The notes under the pieces: model-generated
What the model saw: only the letters and a program-made list of their open reading frames with translations
Told to the model about the DNA's origin: nothing
The model's database searches: none
Shown: positions 1 through 7,711 of the stretch, in pieces
Layout of the letters: every line of letters begins with the position of its first letter
Numbering within the stretch: position 1 is the stretch's first letter
Translations under genes and position numbers: made by a program
Assembly (NCBI GenBank): GCA_041690495.1
Contig: JAWLHE010000005.1
Span: 310,001 to 374,000 of the forward strand
Direction: 5' to 3'
Length of the DNA stretch: 64,000 nucleotides
Origin: DATAAP01 sp041690495
GTDB lineage: Bacteria > Pseudomonadota > Alphaproteobacteria > CACIAM-22H2

Positions 1-337
1 CCGTCGAGCACGCCGCGCTCCATATGCGGAACGATTTCTGCGTGGCGCGGCCCTGCAGCAGCCGCGGCAGCACGACCTGGCGGAACTGCTCGAACGGCTT
101 GCCGTCGCGGAAAAAGAAGGATTCGTTCGTCATCATCGCGTCGATGACGTCGCGCTGCAGATTCGCATCCCTGCCGCTGCGCAAGGATTCCGTCAGCGCG
201 TTGATCCCGCCGAAATTCCATTTGCGCGCCACCGGCGAGAGACGGCTCTCCACCAGATAGAGCTTGTCGTTCCCGAGAACGAGGCCCGTGTTGTCCTGGA
301 GATAGCGGCAGAACCAAGCGAAGTTGTCCGGTTTCAC
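1..337 (-). CDS. cheR: CheR chemotaxis methyltransferase, N-terminal part (cut by window edge)
   Basis: CheR methylates glutamates of chemoreceptors using S-adenosylmethionine. Only about 112 N-terminal residues are inside the window. They read as the all-helical CheR N-terminal domain followed by the start of the SAM domain: the stretch TNESFFFRD and then FRIWSAACS are typical of the family. The GTG start at 337 overlaps the cheB stop in a GTGA junction, so the two are translationally coupled. It is the last visible gene of the cheA-cheW-cheY-cheB-cheR operon; the C-terminus lies beyond base 1. Confidence 0.9.
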   Translation of the reverse strand, partial: MKPDNFAWFCRYLQDNTGLVLGNDKLYLVESRLSPVARKWNFGGINALTESLRSGRDANLQRDVIDAMMTNESFFFRDGKPFEQFRQVVLPRLLQGRATQKSFRIWSAACST

Positions 338-1476
338 AACGCCACCCCTGACGCACGCTTGATGTAATCCGCTATGCCGGCGAGCGGCAGAACCGCGCTG
401 CACACGCCGGCGTGGGCGGCGGCCCCGGGCATGCCCCAGACAACGCTGGTCTCCTCGTTCTGAGCAATGACCGAGCCGCCGGCTTCGACGACGGCGCGCG
501 CCCCCTTGGCCCCGTCGCTGCCCATGCCGGTCAGGATGATGCCGAGCACGCCCGCGCCGTAGGTCTGGGCAAGGCTGCGGAACATCGGGTCGACGGCCGG
601 CCGGCAGAAATTCTCCGGCGGCTCCTTGGTCAGGCGGATGACGCGGCGGCCGTCCTGCGCGGCGACCTTCATGTGGAAGTCGCCCGGGGCGACGAAAATC
701 CGGCCCGGCTCCACCGGCTCGCCATCGACCGCCTCGGCACACGGCCAGCCGCTCGCGCGCGCCAGATGCTCGGCGAGGATTCCGGTGAACGTCGCCGGCA
801 TGTGCTGGGTGATCAGGATCGGCAGGCGGATCGCGCCCGGAAACCTCGCCAGCGTCGTCATCAGCGCCTGCGGCCCGCCGGTCGAGCTGCCGAAGGCGAG
901 GATTTCGGGCGGGCGCTGCGCCGTGGCACGGAGCGTGATGGCGGCGCGGGGCTCCGGTCTGGAGACCGGACGGAACGGCAGGTCGCGCTCGGCAGCGGCC
1001 TCTCCGCGCCCTCCGCGACGGCGACGGCCGGCGCCGCCGAGCGCCTTGACCTTGCCAACCAGTTCGCGGCGGAAATCCTCTGCCGCCCGGATCTCGGCGG
1101 TGCTGGTCGGCTTGGCGACGTAGTCGGAGGCACCCGCGGAGAGCGCCTTGATGCTGATCTGGGCGTTCCGCTTGGTCAGCGTCGACGCCATGATGATCTT
1201 CACGTCGGGTGCGGCCTGCAGCATGAGCGGCAGGGCGGTGAGCCCGTCCATGACCGGCATCTCGATGTCGAGCACCGCGACGTCGATGCTGGTGCGGCGC
1301 AGGGTGCTGACCGCCATTTCGCCGTTGGCGACCGAGCCGACCACGGCGATCTCGGGATCGGCTTCGAGCAGGCGCGTGATCAGGCCGCGGATCACCGCGG
1401 AATCGTCGACCACAAGGACCCGGATCGCGCCGGAGCTTGCCGCCGGCGCAGATGCATCGGCGCGCGATGGAATCAT
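334..1476 (-). CDS. cheB: CheB protein-glutamate methylesterase/glutaminase
   Basis: CheB removes methyl groups from chemoreceptors and is switched on by phosphorylation from CheA, giving adaptation. The 380-residue protein has an N-terminal receiver domain (about 18-130; acidic pair D24/D25, phosphoacceptor D70 in VAVLDIEMP, K122). An Arg/Gly-rich linker (about 148-190) leads to the methylesterase domain. The expected catalytic triad is visible: S198 in FGSSTGG, H225 in TQHMP and D321 in GMGSDGA. The length is normal for the family. The start overlaps the cheY stop by 4 bp. Confidence 0.96.
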   Translation of the reverse strand: MIPSRADASAPAASSGAIRVLVVDDSAVIRGLITRLLEADPEIAVVGSVANGEMAVSTLRRTSIDVAVLDIEMPVMDGLTALPLMLQAAPDVKIIMASTLTKRNAQISIKALSAGASDYVAKPTSTAEIRAAEDFRRELVGKVKALGGAGRRRRGGRGEAAAERDLPFRPVSRPEPRAAITLRATAQRPPEILAFGSSTGGPQALMTTLARFPGAIRLPILITQHMPATFTGILAEHLARASGWPCAEAVDGEPVEPGRIFVAPGDFHMKVAAQDGRRVIRLTKEPPENFCRPAVDPMFRSLAQTYGAGVLGIILTGMGSDGAKGARAVVEAGGSVIAQNEETSVVWGMPGAAAHAGVCSAVLPLAGIADYIKRASGVAL

Positions 1477-1838
1477 AGAAGCCCGACTTGCGAGAACTTC
1501 GCCTGAATGATGTCGCTGTCGAACGGTTTCATGATGTACTCGTTGGCGCCGGCCTGGATCGCCTCCTGGATATGGCCGATATCGTTCTCCGTCGTGCAGA
1601 ATACGACGACGGGATCGGTGCCGCCGGTCATCCTGCGCAGCTCGTGCAAGAACTCGATGCCGTTCATGACCGGCATGTTCCAGTCGAGCAGGATCGCATC
1701 GGGCATCTTCGACCGGCAGGCCTCGATCGCCTTCTGGCCGTCGGCGGCCTCGACGATGGAGAACTCGAGGCGTTCGAGGATCCGCCTTGCGACCATGCGG
1801 ATGACCTTCGAGTCATCGACAATCAGACACGTCTTCAT
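1473..1838 (-). CDS. cheY: CheY-like single-domain response regulator
   Basis: This is a stand-alone receiver of 121 residues that would carry the phosphoryl signal from CheA to the flagellar motor switch. The receiver residues are all present: D8/D9, phosphoacceptor D52 in LLDWNMP, T82/T83 and K104 in MKPF. There is no output domain. It sits between cheW and cheB and overlaps cheB by an ATGA junction. Alphaproteobacteria often carry several CheY paralogues, so whether this one binds the motor or acts as a phosphate sink cannot be told from sequence. Confidence 0.93.
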   Translation of the reverse strand: MKTCLIVDDSKVIRMVARRILERLEFSIVEAADGQKAIEACRSKMPDAILLDWNMPVMNGIEFLHELRRMTGGTDPVVVFCTTENDIGHIQEAIQAGANEYIMKPFDSDIIQAKFSQVGLL

Positions 1839-1878
1839 CGCCCCCTCCGCGCGCCCGTTCCGGACGCCCCGTGCAAGC

Positions 1879-2361
1879 TCAGGCCGCCTCTGTGCGCCTG
1901 ATGTCGAGGAGCCTGACGACGTCGAGGACGACCATCAGCTCGTTCTGCAGGCGGTAGACACCGACCGACACCTCGCGCCAGGCGGCATCGAGCGTGGAAG
2001 GATTGCGCTCGTAGAGATCGGCGGGCAGGCTCAGCACCTCGCCGACCGAATCGACGATCAGGCTGTAAAGCTCGCCGCCGCGGTCGACCACGACGTTCAT
2101 GCCGTTCTGGCCGGCCTCGCGCGGCGGCAGGCCCATACGGCGGCGCATATCGATCGCCGTAACGATGCGGCCGCGCAGGTTTAGCGTGCCCGCGACCTCG
2201 GGCTGGGCCAGCGGGACGCGGGTGATCCGCTGCTCGCCGAGCACGTCCTGCACCGTGAGAACCGGAATGCCGAAAAGCTGGCCCGCGACCGTCATCGAGA
2301 CGAATTCGCACGGGCCCTGCTGGCCATCGGCGCCGCCCTTATGTTCCATCACCGCGCTCAT
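1879..2361 (-). CDS. cheW: CheW coupling protein
   Basis: CheW links chemoreceptors to the CheA kinase. The 160-residue product is a single CheW domain with the typical segments FGIPVLTVQDVLG, RGRIVTAIDMR and LIVDSVGEVL. The ATG at 2361 is chosen because it overlaps the cheA stop in an ATGA junction; a second Met four codons later is also possible. A longer in-frame reading upstream overlaps cheA and is not needed. The C-terminus (VVLDVVRLLDIRRTEAA) is complete, and 40 bp separate it from cheY. Confidence 0.93.
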   Translation of the reverse strand: MSAVMEHKGGADGQQGPCEFVSMTVAGQLFGIPVLTVQDVLGEQRITRVPLAQPEVAGTLNLRGRIVTAIDMRRRMGLPPREAGQNGMNVVVDRGGELYSLIVDSVGEVLSLPADLYERNPSTLDAAWREVSVGVYRLQNELMVVLDVVRLLDIRRTEAA

Positions 2362-4955
2362 GCGGCACCTCGCGTCTCGACTGTTTGCGACAACGTGCTG
2401 AGCAGCGCCTCGCGGTCCAGCTTCGCGATGTAGTCGACGAATCCGGCGCGGCGGCCGCGATCGAGATCCCTGGGGCTGGTATGCGCCGACAGCGCCACCA
2501 GCGGCGTGTCCTGCCAGCGGCCGCCCTTGCGCACTGCCTCGGCGAACTCGAACCCGCTCATCCCCGGCATCTCGATATCGCTGACGATCACGTCGAAATC
2601 CTTGCCGGCATCGCACAGCTGCAGCGCCTTGTCGGCGCTCTCGACGCTGGTCACGTCGTAGCCGGCGACCGACAGCAGCGGCGTCAGCAGGTTACGGAAG
2701 AACGGCGAATCGTCGACCAGCAGCACGCGCTTCGACGGGCCCTGCTCCAGCTCGCGGCGCTCGGTCTCGGAGGTGAACCACTTGTCGAAGGCGAGCGTCA
2801 GGTAGTGGCCGGCGTCGATGATCTCGGTCGCCTTGCCGGCGATGATGGCGCCGCCGAGCAGGCCGGTGCGGTCGGTGCCGAGCTGCACGTTCATCCGCTC
2901 CTCGACGATGTCGACGATCTCGTCGACCAGCAGCCCCATCGTGCGCGGCCCGTCGGCGAAGACGAGGATCGGCTGGCGACCGGCTTTCCTGAGTTCGTAG
3001 GCCGGATCGATCGTGACCAGGGGCATCAGCTTGCCGCGATACTGCAGGACCGGACGTCCGTCGGACATCTCGATGGAAGCGGCATCGACCTCCTCGAGGC
3101 GCGCGACCAGCGCCAGAGGCACCGCCTTCGGCGCCTCGCCGCCGGCGCGGAACAGCAGCAGGGCGACGCGGTCGTCCTGGGCAGAAGCCTGCGCCGTATC
3201 CGCGGCCGAGTTCTGGTCGTGCGACAGCGAGGCGTCGCCGATCGCCGCCGCGATCCCGTTGGGGTCGAGGATCATGATCACGCTGCCGTCGCCGAGAATG
3301 GTGTTGCCGGCGAACATCGAGATCTCGCGCAGGATCGGCGCCACCGGCTTCACCACGATTTCCTCGGTATCGAAGACGCGGTCGACGACGATGCCGAACG
3401 TGTGCTTGCCGACCTGGCTCACGACGATGCAGGTGTCGTCCGACTTCCTGTCCCCGGCGTCGATCTTGAGCAGGCTGCTGAGATTCACCAGCGGCAGCAG
3501 CCGGTTGCGCAGCCGCAGGAACGGCGCGCCGTTGATCTGCTCGATGCGCTGGCCGGAGTTCGCGGTGGCGCGGACCAGCTCGATGACGCTGATCTGCGGA
3601 ATGGCGAAACGCTCGCTGCCCGCCTCGACGATCAGCGCCGAGACGATGGCCAGAGTCAGCGGGATCTTGATGAAGAACGAGGTGCCGCGCCCCACCTTCG
3701 AGCGCAGCTCGATCGTGCCGCCGATCTTCTCGATGTTGGTGCGGACCACGTCCATGCCGACGCCGCGGCCGGACACGTTGGTGATCTGGGCCGCGGTCGA
3801 GAAGCCGGCTCTGAAGATGAACTGCTGGATCTGCTCGTCCGACATCGAGGCCAGCTCGGCCTCGGTCGCAACGCCGTTGGCGAGCGCCTTGGCCTTGATC
3901 TTCTCGATCGGCAGCCCGCGCCCGTCGTCGGAGATCTCGATGACGATCTGCCCGCCCTCGTGATAGGCGTCGAGCGTGATGCGGCCGGTGTCGGGCTTGC
4001 CCGCCTTGCGGCGGTCGTCGGGTCCCTCGAGCCCGTGATCGGCGCAGTTGCGCACGAGATGGGTGAGCGGGTCCTTGATCAGCTCGAGCACCTGGCGGTC
4101 GAGCTCGGTGTCGGCCCCCTGCATGCGCAGGTCGATCTTCTTGTTCAGCTCGTGCGCGAGGTCGCGCACCATGCGCGGCAGCTTCGCCCAGGCATTGCCG
4201 ATCGGCTGCATGCGCGTCTTCATGACGCCTTCCTGCAGCTCGGACGTCACCAGGTTGAGACGCTGCAGCGGCGCCGCGAAATCGCTTTCCTTCTGGCCGC
4301 GCAGGATCTGCAGGAGCTGGTTGCGGGTCAGCACCAGCTCGCTGACCATCGTCATCAGATTCTCGAGCAGGTTGACGTGGACGCGGATGCTCTGTGCCGC
4401 AACCGACGGCTCGCGCGCCGCCTGTTCCTCGATCGCCGCGACGCGCGCGGCCGTCGTCGCCTGCTGCCGCTCGGCATCGGCGGCGCTATCCGCCTGCACC
4501 GCCTCGGCGGGCGCCGCAGGCGCCGCAGCCGGCGCAGTGGCGGCGGCCGGTGCGGCAGGTTCGGCAGGCGCGGCCGCGCCGCCTTCGGCGAGCGCGTTGA
4601 GGCGTCCGATCAGCTCGCCGTCGTCTCCGGCAGGCTCGGCTTCGGTCTGCTCGAGGGCGGAGAGCAGACTCTTGATCCGGTCGAGCGACTTGAGAATCAG
4701 GCTGACGATCTCCGGCGTCACCTCGAGCTCGCCGTCGCGCACCTTGCCGAGCACGTTCTCGGATGCATGCGCCACGGATTCGAGCCGCGGCAGACCGAGG
4801 AAGCCGCATGTCCCCTTGATCGTATGCACGAGCCTGAAGATGTTGCCGAGCAGGTCCGGGTTGTTCGGGTTCTGCTCGAGCTTCACGAGCTCAAGGTCAA
4901 GAACCGCGAGGCTCTCAGCCGATTCGGTGAGAAATTCGCGGAGTAAGTCGTCCAT
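2358..4955 (-). CDS. cheA: CheA hybrid histidine kinase with two CheW-like domains and a C-terminal receiver
   Basis: CheA is the chemotaxis kinase that phosphorylates CheY and CheB. The 865-residue protein begins with an HPt domain whose phosphorylated residue is H44 in VHTIKGTCGFLGL. An Ala/Pro-rich linker (about 120-190), a dimerisation segment and an HATPase domain follow (N box VRNCADHGLE, G1 DDGRGL, G2 GRGVGMD). After the kinase there are two CheW-like regulatory domains (about 415-560 and 590-735) and then a receiver (about 742-865, phosphoacceptor near D793 in VSDIEMPG). This double-CheW-plus-receiver layout is longer than the enteric CheA and resembles alphaproteobacterial hybrid CheA proteins. 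The start is 118 bp beyond the chpT stop, with an intrinsic terminator in between. Confidence 0.95.
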   Translation of the reverse strand: MDDLLREFLTESAESLAVLDLELVKLEQNPNNPDLLGNIFRLVHTIKGTCGFLGLPRLESVAHASENVLGKVRDGELEVTPEIVSLILKSLDRIKSLLSALEQTEAEPAGDDGELIGRLNALAEGGAAAPAEPAAPAAATAPAAAPAAPAEAVQADSAADAERQQATTAARVAAIEEQAAREPSVAAQSIRVHVNLLENLMTMVSELVLTRNQLLQILRGQKESDFAAPLQRLNLVTSELQEGVMKTRMQPIGNAWAKLPRMVRDLAHELNKKIDLRMQGADTELDRQVLELIKDPLTHLVRNCADHGLEGPDDRRKAGKPDTGRITLDAYHEGGQIVIEISDDGRGLPIEKIKAKALANGVATEAELASMSDEQIQQFIFRAGFSTAAQITNVSGRGVGMDVVRTNIEKIGGTIELRSKVGRGTSFFIKIPLTLAIVSALIVEAGSERFAIPQISVIELVRATANSGQRIEQINGAPFLRLRNRLLPLVNLSSLLKIDAGDRKSDDTCIVVSQVGKHTFGIVVDRVFDTEEIVVKPVAPILREISMFAGNTILGDGSVIMILDPNGIAAAIGDASLSHDQNSAADTAQASAQDDRVALLLFRAGGEAPKAVPLALVARLEEVDAASIEMSDGRPVLQYRGKLMPLVTIDPAYELRKAGRQPILVFADGPRTMGLLVDEIVDIVEERMNVQLGTDRTGLLGGAIIAGKATEIIDAGHYLTLAFDKWFTSETERRELEQGPSKRVLLVDDSPFFRNLLTPLLSVAGYDVTSVESADKALQLCDAGKDFDVIVSDIEMPGMSGFEFAEAVRKGGRWQDTPLVALSAHTSPRDLDRGRRAGFVDYIAKLDREALLSTLSQTVETRGAA

Positions 4956-5052
4956 AGTGCCACGCCCTTCCGGAAACGGCGGCCGCGGCGCCGGTCCATC
5001 CGGCGCCCCGCGACCGACAATTCACGGTTACAAAATAAAATTAAGGACGTGT

Positions 5053-5074
5053 AAAAAACGGCAGATCAAGCCGT
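5053..5074 (-). terminator. Intrinsic terminator after the chpT-like gene
   Basis: On the minus strand the sequence reads ACGGC, a 7-base loop, GCCGT and then a run of T, the layout of a Rho-independent terminator. The stem overlaps the TAA stop of the chpT-like gene. The following stretch (about 5021-5052) is AT-rich and could hold the cheA promoter. Confidence 0.72.
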
Positions 5075-5751
5075 TACGCACGGCCCGGAATTGCGAGCCG
5101 AATCTCGAATTCCGGGGCCCCGTCGGCGGAAACCGCAAGTACCCCTCCCAGCTCGCGCGCCAGGAATGCGGCCAAATAGGCCGGCGCCGCCTTCGGGCTG
5201 GCGCTGGACAGGTCGAAGACCCCTTCGAGGCCGGAACGGACCTCGTCGGCGATGCGGCCCTGTCCCCCCTCGCCCCTCACGACCACCGCGGTCGATTTCG
5301 GCGAAACCGACATCTCGACCCGCACCGTGCCGCCGCGCAGCATCGAATCCAGCGCGATCAGCACCAGGTTCAGCATGAGCTTCGCCAGCCGCTTGTCGCC
5401 GCCCACCTCCATCTCGGCCGGCGCTGCCGGCCAGTCGAGCCGGGCCTTGCCCTCCTCGACCAGACCCTGGGCGAGCTCGCGCACCGTGCCAACCCATCCC
5501 GTCGACGGCAAGGTGTTCGCCGACCCGAATGCAACACGGAACGCCTGCAGGCGCTGGCTGGCGACGCGGGCCGATCCCGCCACGAGGCGAACGACCTCGG
5601 CATCGGCGCCCGAACCGTCCTCGCCCATCAGCTCGACGCCGTTCGCGACGGCGCCGACCGGACCGACCAGATCGTGGCAGATTCGGGCTGCAAGCAACTC
5701 ACAAAGACGCAGATCCTGCACGTGAAAACGCCTATCGGTTGAGAGGGGCAC
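5074..5751 (-). CDS. ChpT-like histidine phosphotransferase
   Basis: The 225-residue product matches the HPTransfase/ChpT family, dimeric phosphotransferases with a kinase-like fold that shuttle phosphate between hybrid kinases and receivers. The likely phosphorylated residue is H26 in LAARICHDLVGPVGAVANGVEL, the family signature at the end of the first helix. The C-terminal half resembles a degenerate ATP-lid domain. In Caulobacter ChpT serves CckA and CtrA; here the position directly upstream of cheA suggests partnership with the CheA receiver or CheY. That is inference. The gene ends in its own terminator, so it may be transcribed apart from cheA. Confidence 0.8.
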   Translation of the reverse strand: MPLSTDRRFHVQDLRLCELLAARICHDLVGPVGAVANGVELMGEDGSGADAEVVRLVAGSARVASQRLQAFRVAFGSANTLPSTGWVGTVRELAQGLVEEGKARLDWPAAPAEMEVGGDKRLAKLMLNLVLIALDSMLRGGTVRVEMSVSPKSTAVVVRGEGGQGRIADEVRSGLEGVFDLSSASPKAAPAYLAAFLARELGGVLAVSADGAPEFEIRLAIPGRA

Positions 5752-5812
5752 GAAGCGCCGGGTTTCTCCCTGCGCGCATCTACCCTAATATACCGGAGTG
5801 GAGAACGCGACA

Positions 5813-6007
5813 ATGAGCCGTCTGACGCCTGGATGCTTCGTTCGCCACCCCGGCCGTCCCGACTGGGGCCTGGGCCAGGTGCAGTCCGCGATCGGCCCGC
5901 GCATCACGGTCAATTTCGAGAATGCCGGCAAGCGGCTGATCGACGGCGACGTCATCGCGCTCGATCTTGTCGAGGGCGACGACGCGCCGCCGGAGACGCG
6001 CCGATGA
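5813..6007 (+). CDS. DUF3553 family small protein
   Basis: The 64-residue product (TPGCFVRHPGRPDWGLGQVQSAIG... VNFENAGKRLI) is recognisable as DUF3553, a small beta-rich domain of unknown function that also occurs in some UvrD/PcrA-type helicases and CarD-like contexts. The ATG at 5813 is preferred over a GTG at 5798 because GGAGTGGAG precedes it at proper spacing. The stop overlaps the start of the cytochrome c gene by an ATGA junction, so the two are probably cotranscribed. Confidence 0.82.
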   Translation: MSRLTPGCFVRHPGRPDWGLGQVQSAIGPRITVNFENAGKRLIDGDVIALDLVEGDDAPPETRR

Positions 6008-6384
6008 GCATCAGCGCCAGGGCCGCGATCCTCGCCCTCGGGCTGGCGACGGTCGCAGCCCCGCCGGCGTCCGCGGCCGACGCCGAGCGCGGCGCGCAAC
6101 TGTGGCGCAAATGCGCGAGCTGCCACACGCTGGAGGCCAACGGCCGCAATCGCGCCGGGCCGCGCCTGCACGGCGTGTTCGGACGGACTGCCGGCAGCGT
6201 CGCCGACTACCCGTACTCGGAGGCGCTCAAGAACTCGGGCATCGTCTGGGACGAGCAGACGCTCGACGCCTACATCAAGGATGCCGAGGCCTTCGTGCCG
6301 GGGACGAAGATGTATGGCGGCCTCTCGCAGCCGGCGGATCGCGCGGACCTGCTTGCCTTCCTGAGGCGGGCGACCGTCCGTTGA
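6004..6384 (+). CDS. Class I (c2-like) periplasmic cytochrome c
   Basis: The 126-residue product starts with a Sec signal peptide ending near PASA-AD (about residue 24). It carries one haem-attachment motif, C37-A-S-C40-H41. The likely second axial ligand is M103 in TKMYGGL, followed by the usual C-terminal helix (ADLLAFLRR). Size and layout match monohaem cytochrome c2/c550 electron carriers of the periplasm. It converges on a WD40 gene and lies close to a formate dehydrogenase island, but a direct role with that enzyme is only a guess from position. Translation is coupled to the DUF3553 gene. Confidence 0.92.
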   Translation: MSISARAAILALGLATVAAPPASAADAERGAQLWRKCASCHTLEANGRNRAGPRLHGVFGRTAGSVADYPYSEALKNSGIVWDEQTLDAYIKDAEAFVPGTKMYGGLSQPADRADLLAFLRRATVR

Positions 6385-6473
6385 CGCGGTCAAGCTCTTG
6401 AATTCTTTCGTGCCCGCTATAGACTCATCGGCGCAAGATGCCGCCAACGCGGCAAGAGAACGCGGGAGGTGAC

Positions 6474-6599
6474 ATGCGCGAGATCATTATTGGCATTGTT
6501 GCGGTGATCGTTGTCGCCGTGTGCGCCGGCATCTGGCTCGACACGGCGCAGGTCGCGGTTTCGGACCGCTACAGCGTCGCCACCACAGTCCGCCGCTAG
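6474..6599 (+). CDS. 41-residue single-span membrane peptide
   Basis: A short frame with ATG at 6474 is preceded by GGGAGG at ideal spacing (GGGAGGTGACATG). The product begins MREIIIGIVAVIVVAVCAGIW, a clear hydrophobic helix of about 20 residues, followed by a short polar tail ending SVATTVRR. The 90-bp gap after the cytochrome gene and an AT-rich TTGAAT/TATAGA pair near 6398-6423 (spacing only 14) could supply a promoter. No family was recognised. The good ribosome-binding site and membrane-span composition favour a real gene. Confidence 0.6.
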   Translation: MREIIIGIVAVIVVAVCAGIWLDTAQVAVSDRYSVATTVRR

Positions 6600-6663
6600 C
6601 GCGCGACGGCCCCATGCACGCGCAGCCGGGGTCCGATGGACGCTCCCGGCCGCGCGCCTCGCT

Positions 6664-7641
6664 TCAGTGCGTCAGCTCGGCGCCCGACGCGACATCCCAC
6701 ACCCGCACGAGTTCGTCATAGCCGGCCGACAGCAGCCGGCGGCCGTCCGGCGTGAATGCCACCGACCAGACCGGCCGGTTGTGGCCGCGCAGGCTGCGCA
6801 CCGGCGCGCCGGTCGCGACGTCCCATAGCCGCACCACGCCGTCGCCGCCGCCCGACGCGGCGAGACTGCCGTCGGGCGAGAACGCGACCGACGTCACAAA
6901 AGCCGAATGCCCCTGCATGACCCGCAGCTCGCGCCGCGCGGCAATGTCCCATAGCCGGATGGTGCGGTCGGTGCTGGCCGACAGCAGCCGCGTGCCGTCG
7001 GGCGACACGGCGATTCCGTTGACGCTGTTCTCGTGGCCGGTCAGCGTCGCGATCTCGGCGCCGGTTTCGACGTTCCACAGCTTGATGGCGAGGTCGTAAC
7101 CGGCCGAGACGAGAGTCCCGCCGTCGGGCGTAAAGGCCACCGCCATCACGTTCGCCTTGTGACCGGACAGCACCTTGAGCTCGCGCGCCGCGGCGATGTC
7201 CCAGAGACGCACGCTGCGGTCCCAGCTGCCGGAGGCAACGAGCCTGCCGTCGCGCGTTACGGCAATCGAGCTGACATTGGCGGCATGGCCGGTCAGCGAG
7301 CGCAGCTCCTTGCCGGTGGCGAGATCCCAGACCTTGATCGTCCCATCCCAGCTCGCCGACAGGCCGGTGCGGCCGTCAGGCATGAAGCGGACGGCATTGA
7401 CGTTGGCGCGATGGCCGTTGAGGACCCTGAGCTCCTTCTGCGCATCGAGATCCCACAGCCGCACGGTGTAGTCCCAGCTCGCCGACAGCGCGCGGTGGCC
7501 GTCGGGCGACACGGCGACGCCGTTGACGATGCCGCCATGGCCGACCAGCTGCGCCTGCGCACCCGATGCCGCCAGGAACAGCGATGCCGCGAGCGCGAAG
7601 CGCCGCAGCGATCGGCACGGCCCGTTGATGCGGTAGGACAT
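6664..7641 (-). CDS. Exported seven-bladed WD40-repeat beta-propeller
   Basis: The 325-residue protein starts with a signal peptide (about 1-30, ending SGAQA-Q). Seven WD40 repeats follow, each with a GH dipeptide near its start and ending VRLWD, IKVWD, VRLWD, IKLWN, IRLWD, VRLWD and VRVWD. Seven repeats make one closed propeller, and nothing else is attached. It would act as a periplasmic scaffold. It lies 30 bp beyond the hairpin that ends the formate dehydrogenase operon, so it is either read through or driven from a very short promoter. WD40 domains exported in bacteria are often found with c-type cytochromes; a link to the cytochrome c at 6004 or to formate dehydrogenase is inference. 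Confidence 0.88.
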   Translation of the reverse strand: MSYRINGPCRSLRRFALAASLFLAASGAQAQLVGHGGIVNGVAVSPDGHRALSASWDYTVRLWDLDAQKELRVLNGHRANVNAVRFMPDGRTGLSASWDGTIKVWDLATGKELRSLTGHAANVSSIAVTRDGRLVASGSWDRSVRLWDIAAARELKVLSGHKANVMAVAFTPDGGTLVSAGYDLAIKLWNVETGAEIATLTGHENSVNGIAVSPDGTRLLSASTDRTIRLWDIAARRELRVMQGHSAFVTSVAFSPDGSLAASGGGDGVVRLWDVATGAPVRSLRGHNRPVWSVAFTPDGRRLLSAGYDELVRVWDVASGAELTH

Positions 7642-7670
7642 GCGCTCGGAAAACCAGGCTGTGAAACGAC

Positions 7671-7700
7671 GACGGCCCGGGCGCGAACGCCCGGGCCGTC
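7671..7700 (-). terminator. Perfect 13-bp hairpin after fdhC
   Basis: A perfect inverted repeat (GACGGCCCGGGCG and its complement) encloses a 4-base loop that reads TTCG on the minus strand. It lies 11 bp after the fdhC stop. The following bases have only a weak T-run (GTCGTTTC), so it may work as a terminator, as a leaky attenuator before the WD40 gene, or as a 3-prime stabiliser. Confidence 0.7.
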
Positions 7701-7711
7701 CGATGGCGGGC

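Noticed and set aside
412..1506. Long open frame on the plus strand opposite cheB
   Set aside because: It is an antisense frame created by high GC; its product is Arg/Asp/Gly-rich without domains, while the minus strand encodes a full CheB.
2385..4946. 853-codon open frame opposite cheA
   Set aside because: Composition is low-complexity and His/Arg/Gln-rich; cheA on the other strand has every kinase motif.
6416..6424. CGCTATAG as a possible ModE-box half-site (similar CGCTATGA at 24391)
   Set aside because: No matching opposite arm at 8-base spacing in either place.
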